Positions 43,906-53,811 of a DNA stretch of 64,000 bases are shown piece after piece (within the stretch, counting starts at the first letter, position 1; every line of letters starts with the position of its first letter). Made by a program: the position numbers and the translations under genes. The stretch covers positions 1,612,001-1,676,000 of the forward strand of contig NZ_CP117029.1 of the NCBI RefSeq assembly GCF_028551255.1. The letters are read 5' to 3'. The notes beneath the pieces were generated by a model. The model was not told where the DNA came from. It did not search any database and saw nothing but the letters and a program-made list of their open reading frames with translations. This stretch comes from Vibrio tubiashii. Lineage in GTDB: Bacteria; Pseudomonadota; Gammaproteobacteria; Enterobacterales; Vibrionaceae.

Positions 43906-44172
43906 ATGGCTCGCACAATCCTCTATACCTACAAAGATGAAGAGAAAACGTTAACCTTCTCATACCAGCAACATCGCAACATTCATGAAGCGGTAGCTGA
44001 AGCTGAAGGCATCGATATCTCTGAATACTTGAAAATGGAGCAACAAATCGAAGCGATTTCTGATACTAAAGCAGTACGCAACTACCGTGACAACCACTTT
44101 AAGAAGCTTGGCTTTGGGCGTATCACCCTGCAGCAAAAAGAAAACCTAGGGGTTGGAAAAAAGAATAAGTAA
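43906..44172 (+). CDS. DUF2960-like small protein
   Basis: 88 aa, soluble, strongly basic C-terminus (GVGKKNK). MARTILYTYKDEEKTLTFSYQQHRNIHEAVAEAEGI fits a Vibrio family of unknown function (DUF2960, from memory). ATG 43906 is chosen because the family begins MAR; an upstream frame to 43894 lacks support. It lies between two terminators, so it is monocistronic. Confidence 0.78.
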   Translation: MARTILYTYKDEEKTLTFSYQQHRNIHEAVAEAEGIDISEYLKMEQQIEAISDTKAVRNYRDNHFKKLGFGRITLQQKENLGVGKKNK

Positions 44173-44189
44173 TACCAAGCGGGATAAAT

Positions 44190-44214
44190 AAAAGGGCTGC
44201 GATCGCAGCCCTTT
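44190..44214. terminator. Bidirectional terminator
   Basis: AAAGGGCTGC / GCAGCCCTTT with GATC centre, T-run on the right and A-run on the left, between convergent genes. Confidence 0.9.
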
Positions 44215-44234
44215 TCAATCCAATGTCAGTTACC

Positions 44235-45143
44235 TTACTTAATGTTAAGGAATGCTGCGCCACGTACGCCGCCTGAATCACCGTGCTTCGCTTTGATGAT
44301 TTTAGGACACTTCGCTACAGAAAGAAGGTACTTAGGTACGCGCTTTGGCATTTCTTCGTAGATCAGTTCGAAGTTAGAAAGACCGCCACCGAGTGCAACA
44401 ACGTGAGGATCATTTGCTGTGAAGATGTTGGCAAAACAGATTGCAAGCAGCTCCATAAAGCGTTCTACATGCTCAGAAGCTTTCGCCTCTCCCGCTTCAT
44501 AAGCTTTAATGATTTCAATAGCTTTCTTTTCTTCACCGAAGTAGTGTGCGTAGATCAGTTCAAACCCACGGCCTGACAGATAACTGTCTAAGCAGCCTTT
44601 TTTACCACAGCCACATCCTAGTAGCGGTGCATCGTCACCAAGGTGGAACCAAGCATCAATTGGCAAGCGCATATGACCTAGCTCACCCGCAACGTGATTT
44701 CGGCCAGAGAATACCGCGCCATCATAAATCAAGCCGCCGCCAAAGCCGGTACCAAGAATCAAGCCCATCACTGACGGCTCATCTTTTAATTCTTCGTCCC
44801 ATGCTTCTGAAAGCGCAAAACAGTTCGCATCGTTCTCAATTTTAACGCTACGGCCAATCTTAGCTTCAAGATCCGCGCGCAAAGGCTTTCCTTTTGCCGC
44901 AGGCACATTGACTGTAAGAACTGTCGCGTCATCGGCATCTTCCATACCCGGAAGACCAAGGCCGATCTTGCCTTCGCAACCAAATTCTTGATCGTATTTA
45001 TTTACCAGACTAGCAATGGTCTCTACCAAAAGTGCATAGTCATCCGTTGGCGTTGGTACTCGCTCAGTCGCAACTCGCTCTAGTTTTTCGTTAAATGCAC
45101 CAAATTCAATCTTAGTGCCACCAACGTCAAAGCCGTAGTACAT
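44235..45143 (-). CDS. nagK: N-acetyl-D-glucosamine kinase NagK (ROK family)
   Basis: 302 aa cytoplasmic sugar kinase that phosphorylates GlcNAc from chitin or cell-wall recycling. [15 protein letters not shown] is the ATP-binding start, GLPGMED follows, [13 protein letters not shown] gives the catalytic Asp, GTGFGGG and GELGHMRL follow, and [15 protein letters not shown] is the ROK zinc site. ATG 45143 with GGGAGAGAAGAG gives the E. coli length; the frame to 45191 is rejected. Confidence 0.93.
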   Translation of the reverse strand: MYYGFDVGGTKIEFGAFNEKLERVATERVPTPTDDYALLVETIASLVNKYDQEFGCEGKIGLGLPGMEDADDATVLTVNVPAAKGKPLRADLEAKIGRSVKIENDANCFALSEAWDEELKDEPSVMGLILGTGFGGGLIYDGAVFSGRNHVAGELGHMRLPIDAWFHLGDDAPLLGCGCGKKGCLDSYLSGRGFELIYAHYFGEEKKAIEIIKAYEAGEAKASEHVERFMELLAICFANIFTANDPHVVALGGGLSNFELIYEEMPKRVPKYLLSVAKCPKIIKAKHGDSGGVRGAAFLNIK

Positions 45144-45287
45144 CTCTTCTCTCCCAGAAAAATAACTCAAAAATTGGTTTAATTGACTCATTATCCATAT
45201 AGCTACGCCTACAAACTGTGATTTGGAACAGATTTAGCTCGGAGGCAAAGCCAACTGCGCAGCCCGTATACAACCAAATAGCAATAA

Positions 45288-46028
45288 TTAGATGGGTTTC
45301 TCGTTTCTCATCTCTTCAATGAAACGATTCAAAGCAGGTTTTGCTTCATCTGGCCTGTTTCTCGTCTTACTGTTCATATAGCTTTCACGAAATACGGCAA
45401 ACCAACTCGACAAAGTTAGAGCCAGTTTTTCTTCACCAAACTGTTCAAACACCAAACTGGCGACCTCAGCGGTAGCAAGATGTTGCTCGTTGTCTGAACG
45501 GCGCATCATGTATTGCGATACTGTGTCCGGATTAATCGAAATAACGGGTAACGCATCTAAATACGGTGACTTGTTGAAGATTCGTCTCGCCTCTCGCCAA
45601 CTGCCATCCAAAAAGATCAAGAGGGGCGTTTTGCCCTCACAAAACTTTGATTCTTCCTGTTTGATCAATCGGGCTGGCTCGTTAACATATTCGTCAGGGA
45701 AGACGACAATAGGTTGATACTTAGGGTTATTGAGTAGCGCAAGCATCTCTGACGAAGGCTCAGTGCGGCTCCATTGATAAGCATAGCCGTCTTTGACCAC
45801 ATCTAGGATCAAGCGACCTGTATTGCTCGGCTTAAACACTTCATTTTCTGACAGTAGCAACATAGCCGCAACGCCACTCTCTATATCAGGTTGATGGGCA
45901 CACAAACAGTCCTTTTCCGCAACTTGACAGTACTTGCACCGAACAACTTTACTCCCCCGCGCAACAAAAGGCTTGGTTGAACGGTCTAAACGTTGTTGAT
46001 ACAGGTGATGAAAGGCATGGATTCTCAT
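45288..46028 (-). CDS. tapT: DTW-domain tRNA-uridine aminocarboxypropyltransferase
   Basis: 246 aa. Zinc-type cysteines CKYCQVAEKDCLC near residue 31; core LLLSENEVFKPSNTGRLI; the family motif is LDGSWREARRIF (canonical DxTW). TapT/YfiP adds an aminocarboxypropyl group to tRNA U47 using S-adenosylmethionine. ATG 46028 (MRIHAFHHLY) is chosen; a 25-residue extension overlaps the divergent gene. Exact tRNA position is inferred from the E. coli homologue. Confidence 0.86.
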   Translation of the reverse strand: MRIHAFHHLYQQRLDRSTKPFVARGSKVVRCKYCQVAEKDCLCAHQPDIESGVAAMLLLSENEVFKPSNTGRLILDVVKDGYAYQWSRTEPSSEMLALLNNPKYQPIVVFPDEYVNEPARLIKQEESKFCEGKTPLLIFLDGSWREARRIFNKSPYLDALPVISINPDTVSQYMMRRSDNEQHLATAEVASLVFEQFGEEKLALTLSSWFAVFRESYMNSKTRNRPDEAKPALNRFIEEMRNEKPI

Positions 46029-46097
46029 AGCGTATCGTAGATAATGAACAGGGTGAGCCAGTTTACTCACCAAACCAGCAGTTGCAAGGAATACACA

Positions 46098-46886
46098 ATG
46101 CAAAATCCTGAAATGATTCGCTTGAGCTTTTTTCTTTCCGTATTGGTTCTGTGCGGGTTATGGGAGTGGTTAACGCCACGCAAACAACTGACCCAAAATA
46201 AGCTCTACCGGTGGTTGAATAACCTAGGGTTAATCGCATTTAACTCAGTTTGCTTGAGCCTACTCATGCCTATTCTGGCGTTTGAATCGGCTATATACGC
46301 TGCAGACAACAGCTGGGGACTACTTAATCAATTCCAGTTGCCGTTGTACTTTGAGATCATCATCTCAGTGGTTCTGCTTGACCTAGCAATTTACTTGCAG
46401 CACTTGGTATTTCATCGCGTCCCTATTTTGTGGCGTCTGCATCGAATGCATCATGCTGACCAAGATATTGATGTCACAACAGGTACGCGGTTCCACCCTA
46501 TCGAAATCATCTTATCGATGTGGATTAAGATTGGTCTAGTGTTGTCGCTCGGCATCTCCCCTATTGCTGTTATCGTGTTTGAAATCATTCTTAATGCCAG
46601 TGCGATGTTCAATCACAGCAATGCCTATCTGCCACTAAAGCTAGATAAACTATTGAGGAGAGTAATCGTCACCCCAGACATGCACCGTGTTCATCACTCA
46701 GTGATTGAAAAAGAGACCCATTCCAACTTTGGTTTCTTCTTATCAGTATGGGATCAAGGATTCGGAACTTACCGTGAGCAACCCGCTCTTGGGCATGAGT
46801 CAGTCAAGATTGGTATTCCACTGTTTCAATCCAAACAGGAGCAAAGACTCGATAAGATGCTAACTCAACCATTTAGGCAAGAATAG
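46098..46886 (+). CDS. Sterol desaturase / fatty acid hydroxylase family protein
   Basis: 262 aa membrane enzyme with about four helices. Di-iron histidine boxes: HRVPILWRLHRMHHAD, GTRFHPIE, and MHRVHHSVIEKETHSNFGF. These fit the family that oxidises lipids at the membrane. The substrate is unknown. ATG 46098 with AAGGA upstream is chosen; the frame from 46044 overlaps the divergent gene. Confidence 0.88.
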   Translation: MQNPEMIRLSFFLSVLVLCGLWEWLTPRKQLTQNKLYRWLNNLGLIAFNSVCLSLLMPILAFESAIYAADNSWGLLNQFQLPLYFEIIISVVLLDLAIYLQHLVFHRVPILWRLHRMHHADQDIDVTTGTRFHPIEIILSMWIKIGLVLSLGISPIAVIVFEIILNASAMFNHSNAYLPLKLDKLLRRVIVTPDMHRVHHSVIEKETHSNFGFFLSVWDQGFGTYREQPALGHESVKIGIPLFQSKQEQRLDKMLTQPFRQE

Positions 46887-46911
46887 AAAAAGGAGCACTA
46901 CGCTCCTTTTT
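46887..46911. terminator. Bidirectional terminator
   Basis: AAAAAGGAGC / GCTCCTTTTT with a 5-nt loop between convergent genes. Confidence 0.9.
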
Positions 46912-46934
46912 GGTGTTGTTTCAGTTTAACCTAT

Positions 46935-48965
46935 TCAAACGACGTACTTGTGGAGCATCGCTTGTTGATGGCCTGCGATTTCAGCCACTTGCTCTGAGCT
47001 TTCCACCATAGACTCAAGCTGCAACTTGGTATGCTCTCCCTGCTCTGAAACACGAGTAATAGATTCACTGACATGTGCCGTTGCGCGTTCTTGTTCTTCT
47101 GTTGCAACAGAGACTTGTTCAACGCGCGCTTTGATATGTTCAACTGCCGTTTCAATATCAGCAAACGTCGTTTTTACCAGTTCGCTCGATTCCAAGGCAT
47201 TCGCCATTTCTTGTCTTGATTCTTCAACCGCCACACGAGAACGCTCTGCTGCCCCAACCAGTTGGTTCATACGATCTCGAATATTGGTTGTTTGGTTCGA
47301 CGTATCACTGGCCAATTTGCGCACCTCATCCGCAACGACAGCAAAACCTCTGCCTTGCTCTCCGGCGCGTGCTGCTTCAATCGCCGCATTCAGTGCGAGT
47401 AAATTGGTGTTTTCAGCGATCCCTGATATCAAGTCGACCATTTCGCGAATCTGTCTAACACGCTTATCTAGCTCAACCATCGAAGACTCATTTACATTCA
47501 GTGTGTTTTCCAAAGCTTGTAAACGGGCTTGGTTTTCTTCTATCGCAGTTACCCCTTGGCTTGATAGTGCCACTGCAGATTTTGATTCTTCATAAGACTC
47601 GGTCGTAATGGTTGAAATTTCGCGAATCGAAGCTTCAAGTTGGTTCACCGTGGTAACCATACTTGCTAAAGAGTCATTTTGCTCACTTAAGCTTTTGTTT
47701 GACTGCTCCGCAGCCCCGTGACTAATTTCTGCGGTTTGATAAAGAGTTTCACAGTTACGCGTCACGGTCGAAATCGACTCGTTGGTTGACGCCATCACTT
47801 GGCTCAGCTTAGAAGCAATCTCTTTCATCTCCAACGGACCGAGCAATTTCGCCTGACCCGTAAGATCGTGATTGGTCATCTTATTTAAGTTGCTTAGGAT
47901 GTTGCTCAAACCTCGGTTGATCCAGTGCTTGAGAGAAAGCCAAGCAATCAATATGACAACCACCAACAGTACCCCACTAGCTAATAAAACCGCTGTTATT
48001 GTCTTCATGGTGTCAGTCACAACGCTTTGACTCTCATCAATCAGTGCTTCGGCCGTCGAGGAGATTTGATTTAGCGTTTCGATGACTTGATTTGCAGTGA
48101 TGACAACTTCTTCAACCTGCTTAGACTGTGTCGTAACTAATTGCAGTTTTGAAAGGATTTGGTCAACGATGCCATCTTTACCAAAACCTGATAACACCAT
48201 ATCGTAACCCGCCGTTAAGCTTGCAAAGTCAACGACATCAGGGTGCCACTCTTTAAAATCATCGTAGGCTAAATTCACCCCAGCTAAGCGATTTTTCATT
48301 TCACGATATTCATCTTGAGCTTTTGAGAGATCAGATTGCATCATGAGCTGAACAAACGAGCTTTCCATAGAGCTTACATTGGCGATAAATCGGTTAGCCG
48401 CGTCCGCTGACTCTGGGTTGTCACCGACAAGGAAAGAGCTTATCCGATTCATTTCTGGCCCTACTGATCCTAGCCCGTAGCGAAAACCATCCATTTCTGC
48501 GTCGATTTTTTCCTGTCTAGTCAGGATGTCTTGCTGCGTACTCATCACACTGGCACTCAATGCGTTGAGTGATTGGATAGAGCCCGAAAGCTGATCGGTC
48601 TGCTGAATTGAAATGGTTTGACTCAAATTAGATGAGACAAGCAGGACTTGATTGGTAAGCAGCGCAATGTTCGACTCTAGTGAAGCAATTTGTTGTCGGA
48701 TACCCTCAAGCGTTTGGTTATCTTGAGTTTGGGTGACATAACTTAGCTGCTTTGCTTGCTCCAATATATTTTGAGTTAACTGTGCATTGGTCATTGCAAG
48801 TGGTAATGCTTGTTCGGATAAGCCAGAAAATTGTAAGTTAATTCGTTCTAAGCCCTTAATGCTCGTGACAGAAAGTAAAATCACCAGTATGGTAATCGTT
48901 ATAAAAACGGCACTGATTGTGTGTATCAGTGATAATTTGAGTTTGCCTTTTTTCAGCGTGTCCAT
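46935..48965 (-). CDS. Methyl-accepting chemotaxis protein
   Basis: 676 aa. TM1 at about 13-33, a long periplasmic helical domain (about 34-325), TM2 at about 326-348, HAMP, then the signalling hairpin with [36 protein letters not shown]. No C-terminal CheR-binding pentapeptide (ends HKYVV). Ligand unknown. Monocistronic. Confidence 0.93.
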   Translation of the reverse strand: MDTLKKGKLKLSLIHTISAVFITITILVILLSVTSIKGLERINLQFSGLSEQALPLAMTNAQLTQNILEQAKQLSYVTQTQDNQTLEGIRQQIASLESNIALLTNQVLLVSSNLSQTISIQQTDQLSGSIQSLNALSASVMSTQQDILTRQEKIDAEMDGFRYGLGSVGPEMNRISSFLVGDNPESADAANRFIANVSSMESSFVQLMMQSDLSKAQDEYREMKNRLAGVNLAYDDFKEWHPDVVDFASLTAGYDMVLSGFGKDGIVDQILSKLQLVTTQSKQVEEVVITANQVIETLNQISSTAEALIDESQSVVTDTMKTITAVLLASGVLLVVVILIAWLSLKHWINRGLSNILSNLNKMTNHDLTGQAKLLGPLEMKEIASKLSQVMASTNESISTVTRNCETLYQTAEISHGAAEQSNKSLSEQNDSLASMVTTVNQLEASIREISTITTESYEESKSAVALSSQGVTAIEENQARLQALENTLNVNESSMVELDKRVRQIREMVDLISGIAENTNLLALNAAIEAARAGEQGRGFAVVADEVRKLASDTSNQTTNIRDRMNQLVGAAERSRVAVEESRQEMANALESSELVKTTFADIETAVEHIKARVEQVSVATEEQERATAHVSESITRVSEQGEHTKLQLESMVESSEQVAEIAGHQQAMLHKYVV

Positions 48966-49050
48966 GTGGAAATAAGGTCCTAGTACTAAAGTTTACAGGG
49001 AGGCATATTATGTCTGTATTGTTACGCTTAGATTTCAGCAAAGGTTATTA

Positions 49051-49566
49051 ATGAAGCATCGAGTATTTAGTGCGAGTCACTTCAAAACCGCTCTTTTATG
49101 CCTAGCCATTGCGGGTTGTAGTAGCCAACCCAACCCTGAATTTAGTGCACAAAACAGCGCAGTGCTGACTGCACAGGAAGAGATCACAAAAAGTTCATTA
49201 CTGGATGTTTATAAAGTCTGGAAAGGAGCGCCTTACCGCTTGGGAGGCTCTACGTTGAGCGGCGTTGATTGTTCCGCATTCGTTCAAACGACCTACAAAG
49301 ATGCCTTAGGGCTGCAACTGCCGCGAACAACACTAGCTCAAGTTGAACTAGGTAAAGAAATTGAGTACTCAGATGCGCACGTGGGAGACTTAGTCTTTTT
49401 TAGAACTGCGCCGAAAGTGAGGCATGTCGGCGTGTATATCGGCAACAAGCAGTTTATGCATGCATCGACATCAAAAGGTGTGATTATTTCGAGGTTGGAT
49501 AACCCATATTGGGCTTCAAAATATTGGCATTTCAGACGAGTCGCCTACTCGCCTGAAATAAACTGA
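49051..49566 (+). CDS. NlpC/P60 family cell-wall peptidase lipoprotein
   Basis: 171 aa. Lipobox AIAGC (Cys at about 23). The NlpC/P60 catalytic triad is seen as Cys in GVDCSAFVQ, His in VRHVGVYIG and His in FMHASTS. It resembles E. coli NlpC/Spr and should cut peptide cross-links at the inner face of the outer membrane. Confidence 0.93.
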   Translation: MKHRVFSASHFKTALLCLAIAGCSSQPNPEFSAQNSAVLTAQEEITKSSLLDVYKVWKGAPYRLGGSTLSGVDCSAFVQTTYKDALGLQLPRTTLAQVELGKEIEYSDAHVGDLVFFRTAPKVRHVGVYIGNKQFMHASTSKGVIISRLDNPYWASKYWHFRRVAYSPEIN

Positions 49567-49570
49567 GTCA

Positions 49571-49915
49571 TTAATCGTATTTAGCAACCGCTGAATCGAA
49601 TAGATTTTTAACTAGGGCAATATACTCGTCCAAAAAGCCAATCTGCTCATTGGTCGCTGGTTTTGCCCAAACACCTGCAAGCACTTCACTTAAGTCTTCA
49701 ACGACTGAGTCTGCTTCTTTTAGCAATTGAAAGCGAACACTAGAGTGCAATTCAGGGTTTTGCTCAAAGATCGCCATAATATTGCTCGCGACCATATCAG
49801 TAACGACATCTTCCACGCTTTCTGTCCCGATATCGCCATCTTCCGATGCGAACACATCCAGATTAAAAGCCAAATGTTCAATTAAAGCCAAGTAACCATC
49901 GGTTTCAACAACCAC
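49571..49915 (-). CDS. DUF3802-like small protein
   Basis: 114 aa acidic soluble protein, helical, with ESVEDVVTDMVASNIMAIFEQNPELHSSVRFQLLKEAD as the most conserved-looking part. It fits a Vibrio family of unknown function (DUF3802, from memory). It is convergent with the NlpC/P60 gene. Confidence 0.75.
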   Translation of the reverse strand: MVVETDGYLALIEHLAFNLDVFASEDGDIGTESVEDVVTDMVASNIMAIFEQNPELHSSVRFQLLKEADSVVEDLSEVLAGVWAKPATNEQIGFLDEYIALVKNLFDSAVAKYD

Positions 49916-50256
49916 AGCCCATCTCCGTTATAAATTATGTCGTTGACTAACATCTTTAATACTAAGTCATATCAATCGATATATACAACCAAAGTCGAAT
50001 AGGTTGCTGACTTCCTGCACAAATTCAGCAATCTTTCTTGATTAAAGCTAGCATAGGATCAAGTTCGTTGACGTTATAAATCGCTCAACAAGTATAATCT
50101 CGGAAAAAGTAATAAGCTCTTAGTAGAGCGAGCTCACATTTTTGCGTTGATGGTTGTTAATACGTTTAAATGATTGAATTTTTTGCACTATGAATCAGTA
50201 TTCACTCCAAGCTTCTTCTACACTATTAGCAAAGCAACGAAATTCTAGGATGATTT
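49916..50256. other. Intergenic region before fructosamine kinase gene
   Basis: 341 bp without a gene. TTGACG at 50068-50073 and TATAAT at 50093-50098 may be a sigma-70 promoter, but the 19-bp spacer is long. If used, the transcript has a leader of about 150 nt in which I see no known riboswitch. Confidence 0.45.
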
Positions 50257-51123
50257 ATGTGGCAGGCCATTTCTAAGCAGCTTTCCGAAACCTTGATGTT
50301 TTCTTACGAGATAGTGGAAAAAGAAAAAGTTCAAGGTGGTGATATTAGTGATTGCTATATGGTTTCAGACGGTGAGCAACGCTACTTTGTCAAACTGAAC
50401 AAGCGTGATTTTTTGCCTAAATTCGATATAGAAGCGGAAAACATCCGTATATTGCGCGAGAGCAACACTGTCTTTGTCCCTGAGTTGATTCTTACAGGTA
50501 AATCCAAAGAACACTCTTTTATCATTCTTAACTACTTGCCGACTAAACCTCTCGACGACAGTAAGAACAGTTATGCCTTTGGCCAGCAACTCGCTCGCTT
50601 GCATCAGTGGGGCGAGCAAAAAGAATATGGTTTCGACCAAGACAACTATATCGGTGCTACCCTACAGCCCAACAAATGGAGCCGTAAGTGGTCTCGTTTC
50701 TTCTCAGAACAACGAATCGGTTGGCAACTCCAACTCCTGAGAGAAAAAGGCATTAATCTCGTCGATATCAACGAGTTTACCCAACTTGTCCATGACAGGT
50801 TAGCTAACCACCAACCTAAGCCTTCATTGCTCCACGGCGATTTATGGCATGGCAATGCCGCCAATTCCGTATTTGGTCCTATTTGTTATGACCCTGCGTG
50901 TTATTGGGGCGATCGCGAGTGTGACATTGCCATGACCGAATTATTCGAAGGCTTCCAACCCGAGTTTTATCAAGGCTATGAAAGTATCGCTCCGTTAGAC
51001 TTTAGCTACAGCGAGCGAAAAGACATTTATAACCTTTATCATGTGCTCAATCATTACAACCAGTTTGGTGGTCACTATTTAGATCAATCCGAACGATTGA
51101 TAAAGCAAATACTTTCATACTAA
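50257..51123 (+). CDS. Fructosamine/ketosamine kinase family protein (YniA-like)
   Basis: 288 aa, aminoglycoside-phosphotransferase-like fold. LLHGDLWHGNAAN is the catalytic loop and CYDPACYWGDRECDIAMTELF holds the metal-binding Asp and family motif. The family phosphorylates sugars attached to amines, leading to deglycation. TAGGATGA precedes ATG. Confidence 0.92.
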   Translation: MWQAISKQLSETLMFSYEIVEKEKVQGGDISDCYMVSDGEQRYFVKLNKRDFLPKFDIEAENIRILRESNTVFVPELILTGKSKEHSFIILNYLPTKPLDDSKNSYAFGQQLARLHQWGEQKEYGFDQDNYIGATLQPNKWSRKWSRFFSEQRIGWQLQLLREKGINLVDINEFTQLVHDRLANHQPKPSLLHGDLWHGNAANSVFGPICYDPACYWGDRECDIAMTELFEGFQPEFYQGYESIAPLDFSYSERKDIYNLYHVLNHYNQFGGHYLDQSERLIKQILSY

Positions 51124-51369
51124 ACATAAATACTTCAATATTTACAATTAGTTACCTTCTCTCAATTTGTTCGTTGTCAAATATTTTCACTATCAATAGT
51201 GAAGTATGGGGCAACGAATTTTTGTTTTCCTTACCTAAGTCATGTTTTGTACTTAATTCAGACCTAACAGAAACTTCTCCGCTTAAGATTAAAGTGTCTA
51301 CAGGGGCTCTCCTTTCTAGTAAGGAGGCAGTTAGGCACTGGTTTTCGATGGGTTGTAAGGAAAGAAGTT

Positions 51370-51573
51370 ATGCGAAAATATACAGAGAAGATGGTTTCAT
51401 GCCCTCACTGCGGACATTCAATTGGTATTACATTAGATGCTTCAAACGGTAGTCAAAATTTTTATGATGACTGCCCAGCATGTTGTCACGCGATTCACTT
51501 AAGTATGACGGTTGACGAGCAGATGGATAAAATCGAACTCCTCGTGGATGCAGATGACGAACAGATTTTTTAA
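51370..51573 (+). CDS. CPxCG-type zinc-ribbon small protein
   Basis: 67 aa. Two zinc knuckles CPHCGH (10-15) and CPACCH (35-40) followed by an acidic tail (MDKIELLVDADDEQ). Common in Vibrio and relatives; function unknown. ATG 51370 has AAGGAAAGAAG upstream. Terminator directly after. The preceding 246 bp hold no supported gene. Confidence 0.87.
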   Translation: MRKYTEKMVSCPHCGHSIGITLDASNGSQNFYDDCPACCHAIHLSMTVDEQMDKIELLVDADDEQIF

Positions 51574-51598
51574 AAAAGCGCCGTAAGGCGCTTTTTTT
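51572..51598. terminator. Bidirectional terminator
   Basis: AAAAAAGCGCC / GGCGCTTTTTT with a GTAA tetraloop, overlapping the stop of the zinc-ribbon gene; faces the convergent ribE. Confidence 0.93.
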
Positions 51599-51618
51599 AA
51601 GTCAATGGAATAAGAGCA

Positions 51619-52227
51619 TTAAGCCCTACTTGCTAATACTCGCTCTACAGTATCAACGATTGCTTGAGTTTGAGGATCAAACTCAACATTAATCTTATCC
51701 CCAATTTTTCGTTGACCAAACAGTGTTCTTTCTAACGTTTCTGGAATTAGGTGGACCGAGAAACGGTTCTCTTCAACTTCACCAATGGTTAAAGAACATC
51801 CATCTAGCCCAATGTAGCCTTTGGCTAGCACATATTTGATCATTTCAGCTGGGATACTAAACCAAATAGTTCGGTTGTTAGGCGTATCAATAACGTCAAC
51901 GACCTCTCCCATCAATGAGATATGCCCAGACATAGAGTGCCCACCAATCTCATCGCCAAATTTAGCAGCACGCTCAATATTCACTGAGGCCCCGACTTTG
52001 AGCTCGCCGAGATTGGTCAGTGCTAATGTAGCCTGCATAAGATCAAAGTCGATCAAATCACCATTAATATTGGTCACTGTAAGGCAACAGCCATTGTGAG
52101 CAACTGAAGCACCGATGGTTAATCCCTCACCCATTTCCTGCGATAGCTTAACTGTGTGAGTCTGAAATTTTTCTTTTTTTTCTATGGCAATGACTTCCGC
52201 CATTCCCTGAACAATTCCTGTGAACAT
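51619..52227 (-). CDS. ribE: Riboflavin synthase subunit alpha
   Basis: 202 aa. Two lumazine-binding repeats: [12 protein letters not shown] with [11 protein letters not shown] in the first, and [14 protein letters not shown] with [13 protein letters not shown] in the second. Converts two 6,7-dimethyl-8-ribityllumazine molecules to riboflavin. It starts at ATG 52227; no FMN riboswitch is visible upstream. It is divergent from norM, an arrangement I know from other vibrios. Confidence 0.94.
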   Translation of the reverse strand: MFTGIVQGMAEVIAIEKKEKFQTHTVKLSQEMGEGLTIGASVAHNGCCLTVTNINGDLIDFDLMQATLALTNLGELKVGASVNIERAAKFGDEIGGHSMSGHISLMGEVVDVIDTPNNRTIWFSIPAEMIKYVLAKGYIGLDGCSLTIGEVEENRFSVHLIPETLERTLFGQRKIGDKINVEFDPQTQAIVDTVERVLASRA

Positions 52228-52379
52228 CAATCATTTCCGCGAGTTTTTGATGGTGCTTAGTGTGACATTTCTTTATCATCACGCACAATCATTTTCTCTT
52301 TTGTTCTCACGTTTCAATCACAAGAGATAGTCATTCGAACAACTTGTCATTGTTATCATCTAGTTTTGGAGTTTCCCTT

Positions 52380-53750
52380 TTGCATCGCTATAAAACAGAA
52401 GCCAATACATTAATAAAATTAGCGACCCCTGTACTTATTGCTTCAGTAGCACAAACAGGTATGGGCTTCGTCGATACGGTAATGGCCGGTGGCGTAAGTG
52501 CTACCGATATGGCCGCCGTTTCGATTGCTGCAAGCATTTGGCTACCTTCTATCTTATTTGGAGTCGGGCTGTTGATGGCGTTGGTGCCTGTTGTTGCCCA
52601 ACTTAATGGTTCTGGTAGGCAACATAAAGTGCCCTTTGAGATCCAGCAAGGTATCGCAATGGCTTTACTTATTTCAGTGCCTATTGGTGCGGTCTTACTG
52701 CAAACCAAGTCCATTTTAGGATTGATGGATGTTGAGCCATTAATGGGTGAGAAAACCATTGGCTACATGCACGCCGTGATCTTCGCGGTCCCTGCCTTTT
52801 TGCTGTTTCAAGCTTTACGCAGCTTAACCGATGGTATGTCGCTAACCAAACCCGCGATGGTGATTGGGTTTATTGGTCTTTTACTTAATATTCCTCTTAA
52901 CTGGATCTTCGTATACGGTAAATTTGGTGCGCCTGCGTTAGGCGGTGTTGGGTGTGGTGTCGCAACCGCGATAGTGTATTGGGTAATGTTCGCAATGTTG
53001 CTATTTTATGTCATGACATCCGAACGTCTTGCTAAAGTAAAAGTATTTGAGCAATTCCATAAACCAGACATTAAAGCCCTGACTCGATTGTTTAAGCTTG
53101 GGTTCCCAGTGGCAGCCGCGATGTTTTTCGAAGTAACCCTATTTGCGGTTGTCGCTCTGCTTGTTGCACCACTGGGGCCATTAGTGGTTGCAGCACATCA
53201 GGTTGCGATAAACTTTTCATCCTTGGTGTTCATGTTACCAATGAGTGTTGGTGCTGCCACCAGCATTCGTGTCGGGCACCGCCTTGGTGAAGCAAACGTC
53301 GAAGGCGCAACTATAGCCTCAAGAGTCGGTCTGCTAGTTGCAGTGGCATTGGCTCTATTCACTGCCCTCCTAACTGTACTGTTTAGGGAGCAAGTCGCTC
53401 TACTATACACGGATAACAAGGCCGTTATTGAACTAGCTCTTCAGCTTCTTCTATTGGCAGCGGTTTATCAGGTGACGGATGCGGTTCAAGTTGTCGCGGC
53501 GGGCGCGCTGCGTGGATATAAAGACATGGCTGCGATATTCAATCGTACTTTCATTGCCTACTGGATTCTTGGCTTACCACTTGGCTATATCCTTGCGATG
53601 ACAGATTGGATTGTTGAACCAATGGGCGCTCACGGATTCTGGATGGGCTTTATAATTGGTCTCTCAGCAGCAGCAATTATGCTTGGTATTCGTTTACACT
53701 GGATGCACAGGCTAAGTGATGAAGTTCAACTTGAGCTAGCGTCAAAATAA
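52380..53750 (+). CDS. norM: Multidrug/Na+ antiporter NorM (MATE family)
   Basis: 456 aa with twelve transmembrane helices. NorM hallmarks: LATPVLIASVAQTGMGFVDTVMAGGVS (Asp near the cation site), SLTDGMSLTKPAM, and VGAATSIRVGHRLGEAN. It exports cationic drugs such as norfloxacin in exchange for Na+. TTG 52380 with TTGGAG upstream gives the known 456-aa length (LHRYKTEAN); the longer frame from 52344 is rejected. Confidence 0.94.
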   Translation: MHRYKTEANTLIKLATPVLIASVAQTGMGFVDTVMAGGVSATDMAAVSIAASIWLPSILFGVGLLMALVPVVAQLNGSGRQHKVPFEIQQGIAMALLISVPIGAVLLQTKSILGLMDVEPLMGEKTIGYMHAVIFAVPAFLLFQALRSLTDGMSLTKPAMVIGFIGLLLNIPLNWIFVYGKFGAPALGGVGCGVATAIVYWVMFAMLLFYVMTSERLAKVKVFEQFHKPDIKALTRLFKLGFPVAAAMFFEVTLFAVVALLVAPLGPLVVAAHQVAINFSSLVFMLPMSVGAATSIRVGHRLGEANVEGATIASRVGLLVAVALALFTALLTVLFREQVALLYTDNKAVIELALQLLLLAAVYQVTDAVQVVAAGALRGYKDMAAIFNRTFIAYWILGLPLGYILAMTDWIVEPMGAHGFWMGFIIGLSAAAIMLGIRLHWMHRLSDEVQLELASK

Positions 53751-53757
53751 AACAAAC

Positions 53758-53780
53758 AAAGGCCCACGTTATGGGCCTTT
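53758..53780. terminator. Bidirectional terminator
   Basis: AAAGGCCCA / TGGGCCTTT stem with a 5-nt loop between convergent norM and ligase genes. Confidence 0.88.
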
Positions 53781-53811
53781 GATGTATCAGATATTCGCTT
53801 TATTGGCTTAA

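Noticed and set aside
47026..47595. 189-codon plus-strand open frame inside the second chemoreceptor gene
   Set aside because: Antisense to the conserved signalling hairpin; low-complexity composition.
51174..51452. Plus-strand open frame of 92 codons before the zinc-ribbon gene
   Set aside because: It starts at TTG without a ribosome site and overlaps the zinc-ribbon gene in another frame; composition is not convincing.
51124..52343. FMN riboswitch near ribE
   Set aside because: The upstream region of ribE is only about 115 bp and shows no RFN-like conserved blocks.
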